A stretch of DNA of 64,000 nucleotides, taken from the NCBI GenBank assembly GCA_013407085.1, contig JACCGJ010023477.1, positions 1-64,000 of the forward strand. The letters run 5' to 3'. Below the pieces are notes generated by a model, which made no database searches, was not told the DNA's origin, and saw only the letters and a list, made by a program, of their open reading frames with translations. The position numbers and the translations under genes were made by a program. This DNA comes from Atriophallophorus winterbourni. Its lineage: Eukaryota > Platyhelminthes > Trematoda > Plagiorchiida > Microphallidae. Positions within the stretch are counted from its first letter, which is position 1, and the number at the start of each line of letters is the position of its first letter. Shown one piece after another: positions 32,202-44,431 of the stretch.

Positions 32202-33955
32202 AGAATGTTGGTTTACCCTAGTGCAAAGTTATCTAGACACTTGTATAATGTAAACACTTTATTCGGTGCCTCTAAGGTGAGCGGTCAAGAACAAGTTCAG
32301 CCTAAACTCACTGGGTCAATTACAACAGATTTTATATCGCTTAGGCAAAAAGTATTTGTGTCGCGAATGCGGTTTGTCATATGACCGATTTCCTGATTTT
32401 AAATCACCATTGAGCTTGGCTAAGTTCTTATCATACTGATATCCATATTACTTTTGCGAACAGCAAATGCAAGTATCGAGCCGATTGATAAGCTAAAATG
32501 CACACCATATTAAGTCAATACGAAAGACACCTGTGACCATGAAGCAAGTTGATTCCATAACACTAAAGAAATTCAGTGGATAGATGTGCTGATATATTTC
32601 GTTCATTTTGGCACAGGAAAGGAGTACAAAAGGAAAATACAAATGGCTGAATTCAGTTTAACCTGGAGTCTAATATGGAAAATTCTCTGAGTATGACTCC
32701 TGATGCTTTTCACATGGTGAGCTGATGGCACAAGCTAGTGGAAACATATAATTTGTCAAATCTAAACCATTAGAAATCCTCAAATTGAGACATTTAAAAA
32801 GCACATAGGCCTTGATTATTGGTCTCAAAACTAATCCCTATTTAGGGCGGTGGATAAATGATTCCAGATATTACGACATTAAATTAATAATTTTACAAAA
32901 TTTCAACATTTGGATTATTGGTTAATCTTTGTGTTGAAAATGCTCTTACATGTAGCAAGTTTCACTGAAATTATGTAAACATTGAAGTTGATAAATGAGA
33001 CACGATGTTTTAAATACTTATACAATCCTTTGAAAAAGGGAAGGCTGTTCATCAGATTTAACTCACATTTTCTGAAAGTTGCATTATTATCTTTATCTGG
33101 AAAATTCAAGTGAATAATGACTTATATAATGATGATATTATATTGTCGTGATCATTCGGTCTCTCAGCATTTAACTCAACTTACCGTGATCCAAGAGGGG
33201 TTCATCGAATTTCAACTTGAAACTTTTATCTAAAAAACCAAGCATTGTGAATACTCATATTTAAGAAAAATATCTATCTTAAAAATAGAAAATCATTAAT
33301 GTAGCCGAGCATGAGATTCACTGATGATATTTTAGTACAGCTTAAACTGTAAGCTCCATATTAATTAGAAGATGCATGCATGAGACCCTTAGCTCAATAC
33401 AATCTATTCTGCATTTGAAAAACTCCTCAGTGCCGAGCGACAAGGTTCGTCCTTGTAATCTATTATTATCCATAATAAACGCGATTCAACAAACTGAAAT
33501 TCCCCTTAACCCAATACAGATAATAAGGGGGTAGCATTAAATTCATCTGGACAGTACTTTCTCAAACTTATGATATGCTCTCATAAAACGAAACTGCGGT
33601 ATCATACGTTTAAACTCTTTTAACAGCACAAATAAGCATTTACTGTCCATAGTGCCAATTGCGGAGCAGTTCAGCTTCTACCCATGTGGTACTATGTAAT
33701 ACCACTGACACATTGTAATATCACTAGATTTCCACACGAACGAATAAGTTAATTCATTTGGTAAAACTTCATAGCATCATTTTGTGATATGTTTTAAGCA
33801 CTAGATCCAATGTTTATTTCTTCTAATCTGGTAAGACATATTGCCCAGTAATAGATGTTTGAATACATCAGACACGCTAGGTTCATGAATGTGTAATTCA
33901 CAAAATGCCCTTAACCCAGATTCCCTATGTATACATTAGTAAAAAGGTTGCTCAA
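32202..33955. other. No gene recognised
   Basis: AT-rich, nothing recognised. Confidence 0.35.
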
Positions 33956-33959
33956 TTGC

Positions 33960-34120
33960 ATACATTTACATCACAAACACACTCTTCACCACCGGTTTCG
34001 TGCTGTTTGCATTCGTGAGGTAGGGGCAGTAAAACCGGGATCCGCATGCGCTTGGAACAGTGAAAAAATGGTAAACAAGTTGGGTGTGTATGCCGATGTG
34101 GGATAAGGTTGGTACCGCCA
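33960..34120 (-). repeat. Hammerhead-type repeat, core mutated
   Basis: On the minus strand: CTAC, CTCACGA (conserved G5 changed to C), ATGC-AAACA-GCAC, GAAACCGGT intact, then G at the cleavage position, which is not an allowed cut nucleotide. The far-side block GCGCTTGGAACAG and GGGATAAGGTTGGTACC is shared with 57,480-57,560. Confidence 0.65.
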
Positions 34121-35535
34121 AATTGTTGAGTGAAATGTGTTTAACAAAAGGTGATGAGAATTAACGGGTCAAATTGACATTAGATCTGTTGATCGGGAAT
34201 TACATAATCTATAATGCATTTGAACACAAGCTTCGGAATTAATTTGCACCCTAAGAGCTACAGCAGTGGATGAGAAATAAAATTTAACTAAAACTTCTCA
34301 TATTTTTAGCGAATCATTTGATAAAAGCAAAGGAATTTCATTTCGGTAATTCTCATCAATATTTACAATAATTAGGTGAGATATATATCTAAGTTAATAA
34401 TTTACCTTTTTCTGAATATTCTAAATATAAAGAATCAACGTATTTAATTTACTAATTTGAAATCCATAATCTTGTCTTCGTCATGATAAAATATGCGTAT
34501 ATAAAAAATTATAATCACAATTAAATTCACTACCAGATTTCAATTACTCTCCCATTTTTTTTCAAAATTTATGTCCCCCTATCAGTTTGTCTTCTTTGAT
34601 TTGCAACATTTTGATTTTGCGTTATCTGAGTTTATGGATTTCATATTATTCTTTTATTTTACTGGATTTTAGCCATAATTCGGTATGCAGTTACTGGTTG
34701 CAGAATACGTATTTTGCCAATGTTGTAAGTTTCAAACATTGGTACGCAAAAGGAATTTTCTTGGGACAGACGCAGTGCTGTTTGTTCGATTGCGTGTGCA
34801 GGTAGATCTGGTACTGAATATTAAATGATTAAATTCCTGACGCGAATTTATAAAAACGTTATTTCGCTCGTGGTAGCGAACCTGAGTTCTTCAGGTGGCA
34901 GGTTGCAGATTTGGGATGACCGCATCCGGTAACCAGATTTATGCACTAAATGTAATCAGATTTTGATAAAATTGTCCAGGTATAGATCATTTGAAACGTA
35001 TTTGAATTGACAGATTATAGATCGACCGCATGAGTTGTTTTGACTGTGAATTTATCAAGTTGCTCACTCGAAGCAATAAATGAATTTGGAGTACATATTT
35101 TACACACCAAAGATTTTGATTATACTGAAGAAGGACGGTAATCAGCATATTAATTAAACATGAAGGCAATTCTGATTTTTGCCTTCAGTTTCTATGCAAC
35201 CGAGTTTAGTTTTCTCTCCGTTTAAAAATGATTGAAAGTAAGCTTGACTGTTTATCGTGAAGCTCACTTACACCGACAAAGTAGTAAAGACTTCGTGGTA
35301 ACACGCAACATGTTGGATCTTTCAGCCAAAGGTCTTCAATTGACTCAAAAACGTTAATTACTCGGTGTCAATAATGAAATCTTTAGGTCCTTTCTAAACA
35401 TTTTTGATAAATGCGAAATGAAATGATGATTATATTTTCAATTGTGGTTTGAGTACAAACGAAAACGGTGTTATTGTCATCCCGGCGATTATTTTGTTAT
35501 AAAATTGTCTCATGGTTAAATACATCTAACATGCC
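34121..35535. other. No gene recognised
   Basis: AT-rich, nothing recognised. Confidence 0.35.
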
Positions 35536-35539
35536 AATC

Positions 35540-35600
35540 AACCTCTGATTAAGGAAAACAGCACAAAACTGGCAATGGATATATGTGAGTCAACGACCTT
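35540..35600 (+). repeat. Hammerhead-type repeat, decayed copy
   Basis: CCTCTGATTAAGGAAAACAG followed by CACAAAACTGG and, later, ATATGTGAG align with the core and 3' flank, but CTGATTA and AAAA replace the invariant CTGANGA and GAAA. Confidence 0.4.
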
Positions 35601-36780
35601 TCATTTTGTGATTAATTGGTAAATGTGTGTAACAAACTTGATAAAAACATTATTCAACAGACATGTACGGTATCCTAGGTCGTAGTTATTGTGCATAAGA
35701 AGGTGAGGGTCGAGAGCTAAACTCGCAGGCTTAGGATATGCATTGCTAATGAGTTTAAATAATTGCAACCCTCGATCAGATTTATTGTATTGTTACATGT
35801 GATGAAAGTTGTGAATTATCCGAATGGAGTTTTACTAATGTGTAGTATCAAACATGAAAAACACATTCTCAACGAGTGGCCAACTTACACATGTGTATAT
35901 TTTACCCACACGATTACATACATTTTATTCTATAAAAAGCCTTTTGAAAATCTTTTACCATACATTAACCTTGTAATTTCAAGCTGAAATGCAGCAACGA
36001 ACTTTCAAACATTCAGCTTATGATTCACTATGAAATGTTCGGTCAAAGTTTTTTTCCGCTAATTGCAAGGCCGCTATCATATATTTACATTCATATATTT
36101 ATATCTTATCGTAACTTAAGTCATAATTTGAATGGAAATTCTACTTAAAACTTACCGAATGTCACCTTAGCTGTGAGAAATCAATTGTGAACAGTGTTCT
36201 CAAATAATCAAAAGTGAAATGATTTTCAAACACACTTTTCGTGGTAGCATTATCCATCTGTCGCTAGAATATTCTAACTTTGTTCGCCAGATCTTCACTA
36301 TGTCAAAGCCTGTGGATCGTGATCGTACTGTCTATATCTCCTCATCGTGTTTGTGAAGCAAATGCACCAAATAACACTAATGTTATTTTAGGCACAATTT
36401 CCGTTTGCGATTCATGTCATGTGCGTAACGAATACTTGACGAATTGACGTTCTTTTTCGTTGTGTAAATCAGATTTGCATGACGGCTGACACATTGCCTA
36501 CTCAGTATGAGACGTTACGGCACCGACCGTTGAACAAATAACAAGTTGTGAGGTGCTTGAATTCAAATAGAGTGTGTTTAATGATTAAACTCAAAGGTTT
36601 ATAGACGTTCGGATTGAATACTTCATCTAGTCTCGGTTCGCTTGAGTTCTTCAATCTCATGGTTGATCAAGTTGGATTCAAAAATGTTTCCATAAATAAC
36701 AGAAATGCTGCGAATGCATACTGATTGGTCGTATTCTTCCTAATCAGGACCATTTAACATGTTGGTACTAGTGCAAAATA
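35601..36780. other. No gene recognised; weak hammerhead-repeat flank at 36,300-36,360
   Basis: AT-rich. At 36,313-36,350 GTGGATCGTGATCGTACTGT followed by CTCCTCA resembles the upstream half of the hammerhead repeat only. Confidence 0.35.
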
Positions 36781-36935
36781 CTGTCAAAAGGGCTGTAGTT
36801 AAACTACGGTAGGGCGGTTTCCGACTGGTCGTGCATATGGCGCGACTCAAATGGGCCAGTCCTGTGGATAGTAGCTCAGGCCGCAAGGCATGGTTCTCCA
36901 ATTATGATGATCATGGTTAGGAATCCGACCTGATA
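36780..36935. other. GC-richer island, unassigned
   Basis: About 150 bases with clearly higher GC than the surroundings (GGGCCAGTCCTGTGGATAG, GCTCAGGCCGCAAGGC). It resembles none of the other repeats in the window, and no tRNA or protein was recognised. Confidence 0.35.
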
Positions 36936-37299
36936 CAGGGTATGAAGTTTTGATGAGTTGTCGCAAAAAATGAAATCCAGTGTTGGGAAAAATTTCTTCT
37001 CAAACCTAAATCATCATATTGGGCCATTCTGAAATTATTCTGAGAAATCATTTTGGTCTCTAAATGAAAGAACTTGCGGGTGAGAGCAAACCATATTTTG
37101 TGAACACATTCGGTCCATGAGTTTTCGGCGCTAACCATCCTGTACACATACACGCATAAAACTAAAAAAACTAAATCGTAATGCGAATCGAAGATCTCGT
37201 CTACTCGCTAATTTATAAGTAGCTGAAGGGACTAAACTAAGCCCCAACTGATCAAACGGCGTAATGCCGCAAGGGTTATTACAACCCCAGGATAGTTCA

Positions 37300-37385
37300 A
37301 AGTAGAATACCATTCCGAAACGCTAAAATCTCACCGGAAGCACAGTTCCGATGAGATTTTAGCGTTTCGGAATGGTATTCTACTT
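37300..37385. repeat. Near-perfect inverted repeat (40-bp arms, 6-base loop)
   Basis: Left arm 37,300-37,339 and right arm 37,346-37,385 are reverse complements with a single mismatch (37,335 against 37,351), and the loop is GCACAG. The arms have ordinary composition (CATTCCGAAACGCTAAAATC), so this is no simple AT palindrome. Beyond the arms the flanks are unrelated. It would fold into an 86-nt hairpin if transcribed. Confidence 0.95.
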
Positions 37386-37999
37386 CAGACTAAAGCGTTC
37401 TCAGAGAAACAGATGTGATGTCCCACTTGGTGCCGTTTGCTACCGCGGAATCTTTGTATCAATGAAAATTAGAACGATCGAAAAACGAATGGACGGTCTA
37501 CAGACTGAATGTTCAAAATATCTGGCAATGTCACTAGTTCAAATCACACACACAAGGTCCAGGTTTGTAATGTTCGTACTATTCACGAAGACTCTCTCTA
37601 AATGGATTTACATCAGAAAAAATCATAAAGTATTGTAATAAATTGTGAAATGTTAGGTATTGAGTGAATTTATTTAAAACTCACTTTTGTATTCGCCGTC
37701 TTTGAATACAACTGTAAAATAAAAATTATTTATTTAGAATGTTAATTAATTATTCATGATGAATGGAGAATACGGATTTCTATTTTGGTTTCCAAAAGGA
37801 TAGTTGGCAGAATTGTATTTACATATGCATATAAACATAAGCATTTATGAATTGGGGAAGTTAAATTATGCCTTCAATTTCACTTTCTCAAACGATTAGA
37901 ACTTTTGGCTTTACATATTTAGTTTAGGTATGCGAGTTTTATTGCAATATATTCGATTCCCTTGAAATACGGTGGCATACGATATTAACTCCAGGTTAC

Positions 38000-38110
38000 T
38001 CTTTCTCTTCAGTTTCAAATCATACGGATCCCTAACCTACTATCCCTGCTTGCGGAGTGCAAACAGCGTGAAACCAATCGTTTTTGTTTATGTGAGGAAA
38101 TGCGAGCGAT
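38000..38110 (+). repeat. Hammerhead-type repeat, decayed copy
   Basis: GGATCCCTAACCTACTATCC leads to TGCGGA, GTGC-AAACA-GCGT, GAAACCAATC and GTTTTTG. Helix II still pairs apart from its closing pair (GTGC/GCGT) and GAAA is intact, but CTGATGA and helix III are lost. Confidence 0.5.
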
Positions 38111-39420
38111 TGGTGATGATCGTACTTTGTTTCAGTCATTGAAGAAGTTTTGATTAGGTCAAGATCGTTAGGAATTAAACATATAAATACTCAGTTGCGT
38201 GTGTTAAGTTTTGATTGTTAATGCGATTGCAGGTTATTCATAAAGCTGTATCAAAACAAGCTTCTAAAAACTCAATGCGGATTAATTTTCTATGTATATG
38301 CACATCATTCTTTTGATAGAATTAACAACTTTGATATGTGAGCATGATGAAACGATTTTTGTGTGACTTCAAATGATAAAAAATACCTTCAAATTTAGGA
38401 GATCTTGTGGCTGAAATAAACATGAAAAACATTTGGAATATGTTCAATAATTGGTACGCATTACATGCATTTCCAAGTTTCAAGCATTAAACAAACGAAC
38501 ACAACATAGATTGATTATTTAGCGAAATATTTCATAGAAGAAACAATGCTTGTGCTTATGCTGTTTTATGAGCTGAAGTTGCTTACAAAATGTGTAATTT
38601 TATTACAAGTAAAAATTCATTAAATTGCGGAGTCAGATAGGCAGAATACCACCTTCTGACGCAAGCGTAGGAAAAGAAGCGCCGATACGACAATAGCGAA
38701 ACGGCAATACGTGTTTCGGATCTATTGCTTGGGACGGTTTGAGCGACAATACCTCCGGAAACAGTAGGAGTTCAAAATGGGGTAACTCGCTATCAAATCC
38801 TATGTATATGTTCAACTTCGTTCGAACAAGTACAGTATGTCATTTGTTGAACATATGGTGCATGAACAGAGTAAAATACTGTATCGAATTCTGAAGCTGG
38901 TCTCAAGAGAACGTTTATTTCATTAAAATACTGTCGCATAGTTTTGCTAGGTCATGTTTTATCACACAAAGAAAAGTTATAAACAAAATCTATTTTGAGC
39001 CATTGTTGATCAGGGTTCGTAACACGAAACATGATCTTTAAACATAGCGCTCGAGGCACTGAAGGATGTCAAATAATGTGCTGTTCAATTCTGCCCAAAT
39101 GTCTTATTCCCAAAGTAACGGCAGAAGTTTCGAAAGGTCTAAATCACGGTATAATGACGGCTGTAAGATAGATATGCTTGCTCATAACATAGATCAGACG
39201 AGTTGGGAAGAACGGACTCCTTACTGCTCAATTTTGAACATAGTATGGATCGTCCATTTTGCAATATCATCGCTATCAAAATTTTGAGATAAAATTAGCG
39301 CAGAAGGTTTGAAGGTGATTTTATTTACAAATTCAAATAATCAGATCAACTAGATAGTGGTCTAGGTCAGGAATAGAATAATTCTTATAATTTTGATTTT
39401 TCACGTTTTGCAATTTACTC
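38111..39420. other. No gene recognised
   Basis: AT-rich, nothing recognised. Confidence 0.35.
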
Positions 39421-39424
39421 CCCT

Positions 39425-39800
39425 CAGTTGACCATGGATGTGCATTGTAAGCACACGGGATTTCATGATCCTCAGCGTCTTACATAATGAAACAGTTCCA
39501 TTCGCTATCGCGCATTGCATTTTGTATTAACCAGTCGATCGGCGTTATTTTCCAGATGTCGTGAATACCTTCAACAGTCAAAAGCAGTATTTGATCCCTA
39601 ACAGTTTTAAGGTGACGCTCCACACAAAGCCTCCAAACGGAGCGGTCTAAAGATAGTACGTCCGAACTTGTATGGTCAATGTTGAGAGGTTTTAAATCGA
39701 TTTACCAAGCGTAGCGCAAGTGCGAAATCCCAAATGTCGACCGCCAAATTTCAACTCGACATTGAGTATTGTTGTTGGCCTCCGTCGGTATGATATAAAA
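39425..39800 (-). mobile_element. RTE-like element, 3' end copy, interrupted
   Basis: Minus-strand matches to the 3' UTR and zinc-finger region at 39,425-39,560 (GACCATGGATGTGCATTG, AGTCGATCGGCG on the plus strand) and a separate tail piece at 39,768-39,790 (TTGTTGTTGGCCTCCGTCGG). The tail-first order suggests two insertions or a rearranged copy. Confidence 0.55.
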
Positions 39801-40499
39801 TATGCGTGAAAATAATTGTTCTACAAGCCATTTCGGGAAAATTGTCTCTTTAATGATTCTGTCGATAGATCAACAATGCCATCTGTAAAATTAGGCGAAT
39901 TGTTATTTTTACGAAATAATAAAATATACGCTATTCATAATTACCGGTATCATATTTCACAGCTGAAAAGATGACAAGAGATGATTAAAGGTGACACGCA
40001 AAGATTTTAAATTTCAGATAGCATCACGCGTTATGCTTGGATATATCATGTATACAAGAGTCAAAATGACACAAATTGAAGATTGCATTGGGATGAAACT
40101 TTGTATTCAAAATAAAAGTCATCGTACATTCTGACAAGGTACTTACATGAGACATGTTCTCCTTTAGCAAAATTCACTGTAGACAGGAGAATTGGAAGTT
40201 TGGGTTTTTCGAATGAATTCGATTATTTATTAACATTTATTATGTTGTATAACTACGGAGTGTTTTAAAGATGAGTACTAATTCCGAAATACGGAACATT
40301 ACTTTTCGATACAACAGGAGATCAAGAAAGATCGAAAATACTGACGACGTCTATATAAAGAAAGGATATCTCAAATGAATATGTTCGACTTTCCCTATAG
40401 ACGAATCAGGGGAGACACTATCTTACTTACCCCGAACCATCCCTTACAGGATTTATTCACGCGAAGAGATACGATACATTATCGGACCGATTAATAGGT

Positions 40500-40796
40500 T
40501 CTGGTCGTACCCCAATCCAGCCTGAACTGTACAAGGTATTTTCACTCTGTCCGTGTTTGTTTTACTGGGAACAGTTCACCTTCAACCGTTACTCACTCCA
40601 CCAACTTGCATGAATTTAAAACGAAATTAGACGAATTTTATTGCATCATTTGTTTCCAAAACACTCATATACTGTTCAATCTACTTTCCTATATTGTTTA
40701 TACACTTAAATTTGATTTTTTACCATATTATGGTTGTTGTTCAGCTTGTTGCTTTTTAGACCATTAAAAACCTTGAATTACCTTGAATTACCTTGA
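40500..40796 (+). mobile_element. CR1-like retrotransposon, 3' end
   Basis: The first 150 bases read, across one or two shifts, as the CR1 ORF2 C-terminus (a V-x-x-x-GNSSPSTV stretch in place of WNTLPSTV, then EFKTKLDEFYCII). The 3' UTR has TATGGTTGTTGTTCAGC and TGCTTTTTAGACCATTA, as in the copy at 60.3 kb. It ends in a ten-base direct repeat CCTTGAATTA (two copies plus CCTTGA). Confidence 0.75.
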
Positions 40797-41050
40797 CGAC
40801 AATCGCGACGTCGTAATATTTCGTGTTTTGGAAATGATTGCATTTGAACGGTTCAAGCAACAACATATTCGGAAGTATGAGAAGATGGACATTATCAGCC
40901 ATGATCGAACGATATGCAATTTGTCAATGTTCGTTAAACGGAACGTGTGTGTTAAGCCCAAGTAGCATAACAGTTGCAAGAAAATCGATTGCCAAATCAG
41001 ATCGAAGTGACAACCGGGACAGACATTTTTCGGTTCACCGTTGTGGTTAA
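40795..41050 (+). repeat. Interspersed repeat B copy
   Basis: Directly abuts the CR1-like 3' end. It carries GGTTCAAGCAACAACATATT, CATGATCGAACGATATGCAA and GATTGCCAAATCAGATCGAA, as in the copies at 16,130-16,390 (minus) and 12,780-13,085 (minus). Confidence 0.6.
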
Positions 41051-41399
41051 ATGATTTGACTATATAAGATAGGCCTGTGTTTTGTTCTTTGGTCTTGATT
41101 AAAACGACGCGTCACAATTGAACTACCCTGCCCCAATTCAATATGAAGTGGTTCAGGATTTAGAACAATAATTTAACTCTCACCGTTAAATATGGTTATT
41201 CAGAAAGCAGAATCACAAAATGATCCCTGTTTAAGAACTCAAAACGTTCGTTTACGAGCAGTGTGTACTATTGTTCACCCCACTTGCACAGTACCAGCAG
41301 TTTCTGATTATTTGTCGTCCTCATGTTTTAAACACAAATACTAGTTTCATTGGAAGATGAAAATTGGGATTTACCGGTCTCAAAGTCTAACATTGTTAA

Positions 41400-41720
41400 C
41401 CAATATTCCATTTTTTCTACGCTCACCTGATAATGTTAAAATTTGTTTGTGGGGGTGTGAGAGGATGCCAGGGGACGATGAAATGATGAATCATTGATAT
41501 TGATGACACATTGATTAAAAGGAACGTACCAAATGTAAATGGAAATTCTGTATAGAAATAGACAGATATAATGCAGCGTTAGAAAGGATGTGAGCACCAC
41601 AATATATTGGACGTATATAAACGCATTGCATGCACTGTAACTATCCTTACTGTCGCTCCCGGAAGATGAGAAACTGCCTGTAACCGCATGTGGATTCAGT
41701 GGTATCAGTCTGTGATTTTT
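41400..41720 (+). repeat. Two decayed hammerhead-type repeats in direct order
   Basis: First copy: CTCAC-CTGATAA at 41,427 with a downstream GGGGGTGTGAGAGGATG. Second copy: CCTTACTGTCGCTCCC, then AAGATGA at 41,663, GAAAC and ACCGCATGTGG. A tail of the first type, GGATGTGAGCACCACAA, lies between them (41,587). The core-to-core distance is about 236 bases, close to the 232 found at 46.4-46.7 kb. Confidence 0.45.
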
Positions 41721-41893
41721 TTTATTGAAAGTCGTGATTTATCATAAAATTCCTGCTCATTACCGACTTGAATGAATTGCTGTGTAAAGCATCAAGTTGA
41801 AGCTGATGAAAATTAGATAATACTATTAAATGCTGATTGTAGAACACGCCGTCAACGTGCATCTGTCATGGATTTAACGATTACTGCGCTTCA

Positions 41894-42523
41894 TTGTGGG
41901 TAAAACATCCTCGCTCTAAGCATTGGCATCAGCTTGATCTTATTATTGTTAAGCGAACTAATATAGGAAGCGTGTTTCTTACCAGATCATTACAGAGCGC
42001 AGCCCGCGACACTGATCATTCACTGCTCTGTGCAAAACTGAAGCTTCTTCACACGAGATTTCACCGCACCAAATTGTCTGCTAAGCCTAGGATAGACGTC
42101 ACTCGCATGTGCTAACCTAATTTAACTGCGAGATTCGCAAAAGCCTTCACAGACGAGTTCACCAAGACAACCCCACTTGAATCTGCTTCAAGAAACTGGG
42201 AATTGATAAAAAGCTGCATATGTCTAGTCGCACTCTCCACGTTCGGTCCGGAGAAAGCTCGAACGAGCGACTGGTTCGTAGCAAACGCTTCTGAGATCAC
42301 TTCTGTGTTGGATGAGAAACGCTCGGCATTCTTGAGGTTCAAAGCTATGATAACAGAGCAGCTAAAAATCAGGTCCAACAGACTGAAAGGCGATGTGCAA
42401 ACGACTATTGAACTGAAGTTAGCCTCGATATCCAAAAAGCTGCGGATACCGGAAATGTTCACGGTATGGTTGATGGGATCAAGAGAGCCATTGGCCCAAA
42501 CAAACTTAAACGGCTCCCATTAA
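41894..42523 (+). pseudogene. RTE-like ORF: endonuclease C-terminus and linker, frameshifted
   Basis: Frame 41,894-42,115 reads VKHPRSKHWHQLDLIIVKR and ends with TDHSLLCAKLKL, the endonuclease C-terminal signature (the usual SDH or TDH histidine is present). After a stop near 42,115 coding resumes in 42,203-42,523 (RTSDWFVANASEI, then EKRSAFLRFKA), the linker between nuclease and RT. The 116-residue minus frame opposite is a shadow. Confidence 0.75.
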
Positions 42524-42624
42524 GTCTTTATCTGGTAAGCCGATTGTCGACAAAACTCAACAGATGGAAATATGGGTAGAGCACTTTCTTTCATTCTACT
42601 CTAGGGACAGTACGATTCTACCGC

Positions 42625-43842
42625 ATGCACTTGAAAATGTGGATCGGTTGCCGACCATTGAATATCTGGATACACCTCATACTCTTGATGAGCTCAATAG
42701 GGCAAGCGAATGAGAAGGCCCCTGGTGACGACGGAATTCCACTTGAACTCATCAAATGCGGCAGAGCAGCATTATTCCAGCCTCTTCACCATTTGCTCCT
42801 TCAGTGCTGGCAGGAGGGGAGTGTCCCACAAAAGATGCGAGACACAAAGATCATCACGCTATTTAAGAATAAGGGTGACAGAGGCGACTGCAACAATTAC
42901 AGAGGAATCTCCCTTCTGAATGTTGTAGGCAAATTGTTTGCTAAAGTCTTACAGATGCGGCTGCAAGTTTAAGCTGATATTATTCACTCCGAATCTCGAT
43001 GTGGCTTCCGCAACGGGAGATCAACCGTTGACATGATCTTCTCACTGAGACAACTTCAAGAAAAGTGTCGGGAACAGCATATGCCATTATACGCTGTTTA
43101 TATTGATTTAACTAAAGCATTCGAGTAAGTCAGCAGGAAGGGTCTTTTCATAACGCTCGATCTGGTAGGCTGCCCCCTAAAGCTGCTCAGTCTCGTTATT
43201 TATTTTTAATCAGACATGAAAGGCTCAGTCCATTTTAACGGTTGCAGTTCAGAAGCATTTGAAATTCGCCGGGGCGTCGAACAAGGGTGTGTTCTTGCTC
43301 CCACGCTGTTCGGCATTTTCTTTGTTCTGCTTCTGAAGCACGCTTTTGAGACGAGAACAGAAGGCATTTACATTCGCAAGCGAAGTGATGGTAAGCTTTT
43401 CAACCTGAACCGGTTGAGAGCACAAACCAAGGTACGGGATGTGATAATCTGTGACCTGTTGTTTGCCGACGATGCAGCCGTAATTGTTTACTCCCAAGAG
43501 AACCTACAGTCGCTAATGGACTGTTTAAAGTCGGCATGCAAAGACTTTGTTCTAACAATCAGCATGGGCAAGACCAAAGTCCTTGGTCAAGGGACTTTAT
43601 CGCCAACAATCATCACTGTTGGAAACTGTCAGGTTGAACCAGTACATCATTTCACATATCTTGGCTCAACCATTGCGGATAACCTCTTGCTAGACACGGA
43701 GATTAATAAGCGGATTGACAGAGCAGCTGTCATTTTGTCCCGATTGAACTCTCTTGTTCTGGGTAACCGCAAGCTGACTCTAAGGACAAAGATGATGGTA
43801 TACAGCGCGTGCGTACTAAATGCTTTACTATCCGGCATTTAA
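42625..43842 (+). pseudogene. RTE-like ORF: reverse transcriptase domain, two main frameshifts
   Basis: RT fingers: NEKAPGDDGIPLELIKCG and NNYRGISLLNVVGKLFAKVL (42,625-42,972). A shift follows, then CGFRNGRSTVDMIFSLRQLQ and motif A YIDLTKAFE near 43,100, which ends at a stop (43,125). From 43,216 a 208-residue open segment has motif B (GVEQGCVLAPTLFGIFF), motif C LFADDAAVIV and the thumb (MGKTKVLGQG, FTYLGSTIADNLLLDTEINK). The catalytic aspartates of motifs A and C are intact, but the frame is not. Confidence 0.85.
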
Positions 43843-44374
43843 ACATGGACAACCCACGCAATACACGAACGACAGCTGATTGCTTTCCATTAACAAAGCA
43901 TCCGTCGTATCTTGAACATATCGTGGATGGCAGAGTGACTAACGCTGAAGTGCTTTCAAAAGCTGGTCAACATAGCATGTTCACCCTATTACGTCAGCGC
44001 CGCCCGCAGTGGCTTGGTCATGTCTATAGAATGGAAAATGGTCGTATTCCGAAAGATCTACCCTACGGTGAGTTGCAATTGAGAATTCGACCATTAGGCA
44101 GACCGCACTTGCGGTACAAAGATGTTTGCAAAAGAGATATGAAAGCTCTAGACATTGACCCGCGTGCTGGGAAGATCTTGCTCTTGACCGCTCACTTTGG
44201 ATGCATTGTGCGAAGCGTCGTCTGCAAGCTGAGGAGTAGCAGATACAGCTCTTGGCTGCTGAACGCAGATCACGCCGCCGGCGTGCAACTGATGCAATAC
44301 AACAGAGTTCTGACTGTCGTTGCACGCGCTGTAAAATCGGATTGTTTAGTCATTCAAAAATCTGCAAAACATGA
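43809..44374 (+). pseudogene. RTE-like ORF: C-terminal region ending in a zinc finger
   Basis: The first part continues RT C-terminal sequence: VTNAEVLSKAGQ, FTLLRQRRPQWLGHVYRM, GRIPKDLPYGEL and RYKDVCKRDMKALDIDP. The 210-residue frame then loses register near 44,170-44,310. In the correct frame the protein ends with CRCTRCKIGLFSHSKICKT and a stop (44,315-44,374), a C-x2-C-type finger ending in H-x4-C. The same finger in better order (CGRDCS, GLFSHSKIC) can be read from the short 3' copies. A terminal finger of this kind probably helps bind the element's RNA or target DNA. Confidence 0.75.
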
Positions 44375-44431
44375 AATTCATGCGATTGTGATGTACATTC
44401 ATGGTCGACTTCGACCGACGGAGGCCAACAA

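Noticed and set aside
36780..36935. tRNA or other structured RNA gene in the GC-richer island
   Set aside because: No cloverleaf with a TTCRA-type arm could be traced by eye. Left as unassigned.
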